This document shows positions 60,601 to 64,000 of a stretch of DNA of 64,000 nt, piece after piece. This DNA comes from Lepiota brunneoincarnata (taxonomy: Eukaryota; Basidiomycota; Agaricomycetes; Agaricales; Agaricaceae): contig JAEBUN010000004.1 in assembly GCA_023014365.1 (NCBI GenBank), forward strand, positions 1,488,001-1,552,000. Reading direction: 5' to 3'. The position numbers and the translations under genes are program-made. How positions within the stretch are numbered: the first letter of the stretch is position 1; each line of letters starts with the position of its first letter. Below the pieces are notes generated by a model. That model saw only the letters and a list, made by a program, of their open reading frames with translations, had not been told where the DNA came from and searched no databases.

Positions 60601-63304
60601 CTAAATCGCTCTCCACAGCAATATGACCGGCGTCAATTACAAGATGTTTGCAGTGGTGGGTAGTGATGCTTGTGTAGAAGGTCAGTGCGGTCAAAGGCAC
60701 ACTTAATTGAAACCAACCCACTCTTCGGGAATAATAATAACTGGAGCATTTAGATCCATTTGAATGTCGATGGTTTTGTGCGTTTGAAGCGCGTATTCTA
60801 GACCTGCCCTGGTCTCCTTACGCAGCCCCTCGAGAGTTTGACTAGCTACGTTCTACAATCTACGTCAGTACCATGCAGAATGAAGAGGAGGAAATGTACC
60901 AGTAACGCTTCTACGGACTCCAACTGGCTAGGAGGTGGCTTGAAAAACTTGTACACCGCCTCGATATAACCTCTATGATATATGACCTCCGTATGGCGCA
61001 TACGCAAAGTCAAAGCATTGTCCGCCCGGCCATCCAACGGTCTACTTTCATATTTGACATAAAAGAAAGGTTCGTCGTTAAGTTGCTGAGAATCCATGGA
61101 CGTCTTAACGCGAACAATTTGTGGATGGAGAGTATCTTTGGTAGTCCCGTCAAACACCTTGAAACCTTTCAGCGACAGCGATGCTTCCAGATTGTCCTGT
61201 CTCTGCAAAATGTCAGCGCGGAAGGCGTCAAAAACGACTGACAATATTTCTCTAAGGTTCCCATGAGGATCCGTTTTGAGTGCGAAAGACCCTTTGTTAA
61301 GCTTGGCAGTGATTCGGGTCTTTAATGAATCCCGTGGCACCTGAAGTGAATGTGCGAGTGCCTCCTTTTCGTCATAGTCTAACACATCGTAGAGCTGTTT
61401 GCGCTGCTCATCTGTCATTTCACCTCCGAAGACATCGTTCGGGGTGCTACTCTGCGAGGAAGCCCCCCATATCCAACTCGTCCAGCTTTGTTTTGCGGCC
61501 TGTTGTTGGTGCCTTTCCTCTTCTAATTTTTTTCTGAGGACCTCATCTTTGCGCAATCTGGAGCGTGCGAGGGAGCGGTAGAACCGAAGATCTTCGTAAG
61601 ACAACTTGCGCTCGAGGTTCTGATAATCTTCGAGGTCCTGGTTGCTTCTATGAATACATTTCGAGTTGAAAAGGGCAAGATATGGCACTCTACCTTCCCA
61701 ATTAATGGAGTAAGCAGTTTCTTCTGGAATAGTCCAACGTAATGGTTACGGTCATCGCGTCGCTCGGCAAAATATTCCCAGGTCCATTTACGTTTTCGTT
61801 CCTTCACTTCTGCTAATATGGCATTTCCGGCAAACTGGAGCCTGGCTTTGGCAGGATTGACGATAAGTTCTTCGTCGGTGGGTCTGTACGTGTGATACTG
61901 CTTCAAAATCAACGCTGGACCTGATCAACACTACCACCTTGCATCCTTACCTGGTGTTGCCGGAGATATACGTGATACATGTCCAGTAAGGATAAGACGT
62001 CGCGGTACTGGTCACGGTCTACGGCTATCCCAATCTCGTCAAAAAGTAGCTGAACATCGAAGCGAGGAGTCTGAGGGTCGACTTTGTGGTTCACAACGAC
62101 CTGAACATGCTCTGAGGACGCAATCGGGGAAATAAAAAAAAGAGGACCATACCCGCCCTTCTCCGGAGACGGGTTTGAGGATGAATTGATGTTTTGAACC
62201 TTCAGACCCATGCGTAATCTTTAACAGATGAGAGATTCAGCAAATAGGGACGATACTGCGAAATAGGTATACCATCGTCGTAAACTTGTGCAAGGCCTCT
62301 AATGGTGGCAGACCCGCCATACTGGTCGAGTCTGTGTCAAAGTAAAGAGCTAGAGATTCCAGTTTAGATAACTGGACATTGTCCATGTGAGTCTAATGTC
62401 CATTCAACGGATAATTGCTCTCAACCTTGTGAATGGATCCAGCAGTGCTCTCGATGAATGAGGACTCCCAGTGCTCGTTAACAGAAACAGCCGAGAAACT
62501 CGCCAAAGTGAGGCCCGCCGCAAAAGGGTGCTAGAAGCCGCTCAACACTCGATACAGCAACTATATAACCAGCGAAAAGTGACTTGCCCCTGGAACACTG
62601 AGCCTATCCTCGTAGCGTATATGGATGTTCTTGATGGTGACTTGAACATTGTTGATGACTTTGGTTAAGAGGGACTGCATTAAGCCCTGGGTCTGCGGTG
62701 AGTCTGGAAAGAGGTTGAAGTCATCGCCACCAATTCTACAGTAGAGAACCTACCCTTCATTGCTTCTGCTTGATCCTGCATATGCAACAGTTCAGCATTC
62801 TCCAATCGTTCGGCTTTCGCCGCTTGCGCTCTCTTTTCTTCTTCTTCCCGGTCGACGGTACTCTCGGCAGTTGGAACCACAAGGAGGTAGATATCTTCAA
62901 TTAGAATTTCTACAGGCTGGTTGCCGAGGTTCATCCAATGAAGAGATAGCGTGAACTTTCCCAAATGGCCTACATGCTCTTAGCCAAATACGATTACTTA
63001 GACAGAAGTCCTACCTTCGAGCACATCAACCGGTAACTGGAATTTATCCAATGCGCCCTTCTTCAATCTCAGCTTGCGCAAAGTAATCCGGCCTTCGAAC
63101 GGTCAGATATTGACCAAATCGCAGTCACCGGAGTCCTAACCTTGACCAATGCCATAATTAACTTGGCCGAGATCGAGGTTTTCTACATATGGTGCAAGAA
63201 TCCGGTTAAACAACTTCGCATCTGGTGAGGAAGAGTGTCAAAGAAGGAAGAGGGGCTGAACATACGACATTGAGTAGCTCCTTTCCAGGATCGAGCCACC
63301 ACAT
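51687..63304 (-). CDS. VPS13: Vps13 lipid-transfer protein
   Basis: Very large bridge-like lipid-transfer protein at organelle contacts. Exon 1 encodes [12 protein letters not shown], then [20 protein letters not shown] and [24 protein letters not shown]: the chorein N-terminus. Next blocks include [57 protein letters not shown] and [20 protein letters not shown]. The C-terminus near 51690-51990 reads [37 protein letters not shown] and [19 protein letters not shown], the end of the Vps13 C-terminal PH-like region. Roughly 11.6 kb with dozens of short introns fits the ~3,000-residue family. I did not trace every exon; hidden frame breaks are possible. ATG at 63302-63304. Confidence 0.93.
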
Positions 63305-64000
63305 TTCAATGTAATTGTGAGTGAATAGGCCTTATAACAAGAGATGTTTCGTGGGCTCCTATGTGTCGATGACCTCGTGATAGCGTGGATATAACAGAAG
63401 GTTATGGTGACGGATGTGAGGGGATTGAGTGTGTGATGAAGTCAGTCACTAAACTTGTAACGTCATTACCCATATCTCACGTGCCACTGGCTTACTTTTC
63501 AACTCCATATGGGAAACAGTTTGGTTGGGACTCACTATTATCAACTCGGTTGATCATTCATCCCACCGAGTCAAGTCAGCAGGTGTCCTAGGACCTTGAG
63601 CCGACATACGGTAATATGGACACCGACCAGCATTCATGACGCCCCTCAGGCAAGATATGCCGGTATCGCGCGAGCAGGTTGTCGCTCTTGGGTCCAGCAA
63701 ACCGGGTTTGACACATCGTACTAGCTGAGGGACAGACTAGTCAACTGATGGTGTTGCGTTAGTAAGTAGAACGTTGAGTGTCGACGCCACTGACGCCGGG
63801 ACGGCAATCAAATCTTGGAATGCATGTAGCCCTGGTCATATCTCAGCCAGATGACTATCCGAACTGAATAGTATATTGTCCTAGATGTGGGCTGTAAAAT
63901 ATCCTCGACATCGGCCCAACGGGTGTTGAGAAATGGACAGCGTGTTTCTGAGTAGTCTAACAAATCGGCGGTGACCACCAAACACTTTTAGGGGCTGTGA
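63305..64000. other. right-end spacer upstream of Vps13
   Basis: No supported gene. An open frame at 63385-63591 lacks motifs. The Vps13 promoter should lie here. Confidence 0.45.

Noticed and set aside
47000..63304. NIPA, DENN and Vps13 as a functional traffic cluster
   Set aside because: Adjacency of housekeeping genes is common in compact fungal genomes; nothing in the sequence shows joint control.

Overview
The window is nuclear DNA of a filamentous basidiomycete fungus. Genes are densely packed on both strands and cut by many short introns (about 50-60 bp, mostly GT-AG). The protein set (NIPA-type transporter, Arp1, Rev3, PR65, Vps13, GH16 glucanases, PriA-like secreted protein) is eukaryotic and fungal. 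An Agaricomycete such as a Rhizoctonia/Ceratobasidium relative is my inference from the general look of the proteins; nothing in the window proves it. No tRNA, rRNA, CRISPR array or intact transposon was seen.

Layout. 1-2.4 kb: no convincing gene. 2.4-5.4 kb: a four-helix MARVEL-like membrane protein, then a major-facilitator transporter. 6.0-6.8 kb: ribosomal protein eL15. 7.0-11.0 kb: a tandem pair of secreted GH16 beta-glucanases, at least one probably GPI-anchored. 11.1-16.35 kb: a SurE-like phosphatase (minus) diverging from a Ras guanine-exchange factor with an N-terminal Ras-like P-loop domain (plus); the start codons are only 36 bp apart. 16.7-22.5 kb: DEAD-box helicase Drs1 (minus) diverging from APC/C subunit Apc4 (plus). 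22.5-24.6 kb: a putative small unknown protein (minus) diverging from a bZIP factor. 24.9-29.2 kb: GPI-biosynthesis subunit PIG-C, a small SVIP-like acylated protein, an unknown secreted/single-pass Cys protein (all minus), then Arp1/centractin (plus). 29.5-33 kb: ribosomal protein eS24, an unknown hydrophobic secretory protein and a PriA-like secreted protein (all minus). 33.7-37.4 kb: PP2A scaffold subunit A/PR65 (minus) diverging from glucose-6-phosphate 1-epimerase (plus). 37.5-43.3 kb: DNA polymerase zeta catalytic subunit Rev3. 43.3-46.4 kb: an unknown multi-pass membrane protein (minus) diverging from a NIPA-type Mg transporter (plus). 47.1-51.5 kb: a DENN-domain RabGEF-type protein. 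51.7-63.3 kb: Vps13 (minus), filling the right end.

The genes are mostly housekeeping and do not form one pathway. Several serve membranes and traffic (DENN protein, Vps13, NIPA, PIG-C, Arp1 as dynactin filament), and the cell-wall group is the two GH16 enzymes plus GPI synthesis. Six neighbouring pairs are head-to-head with short shared promoters.

The most striking feature of the DNA itself is that several conserved, mostly essential genes (eS24, Arp1, PR65, RasGEF twice, SurE-like, Drs1, the MFS gene) carry single-base reading-frame breaks that no intron explains, nearly all looking like one extra base. Uncorrected long-read assembly errors are the simplest reading. They matter to anyone using the gene models. 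I did not find a clear new multi-gene system; the best candidates for novelty are the pseudo-GTPase/RasGEF architecture and several small unrecognised proteins.
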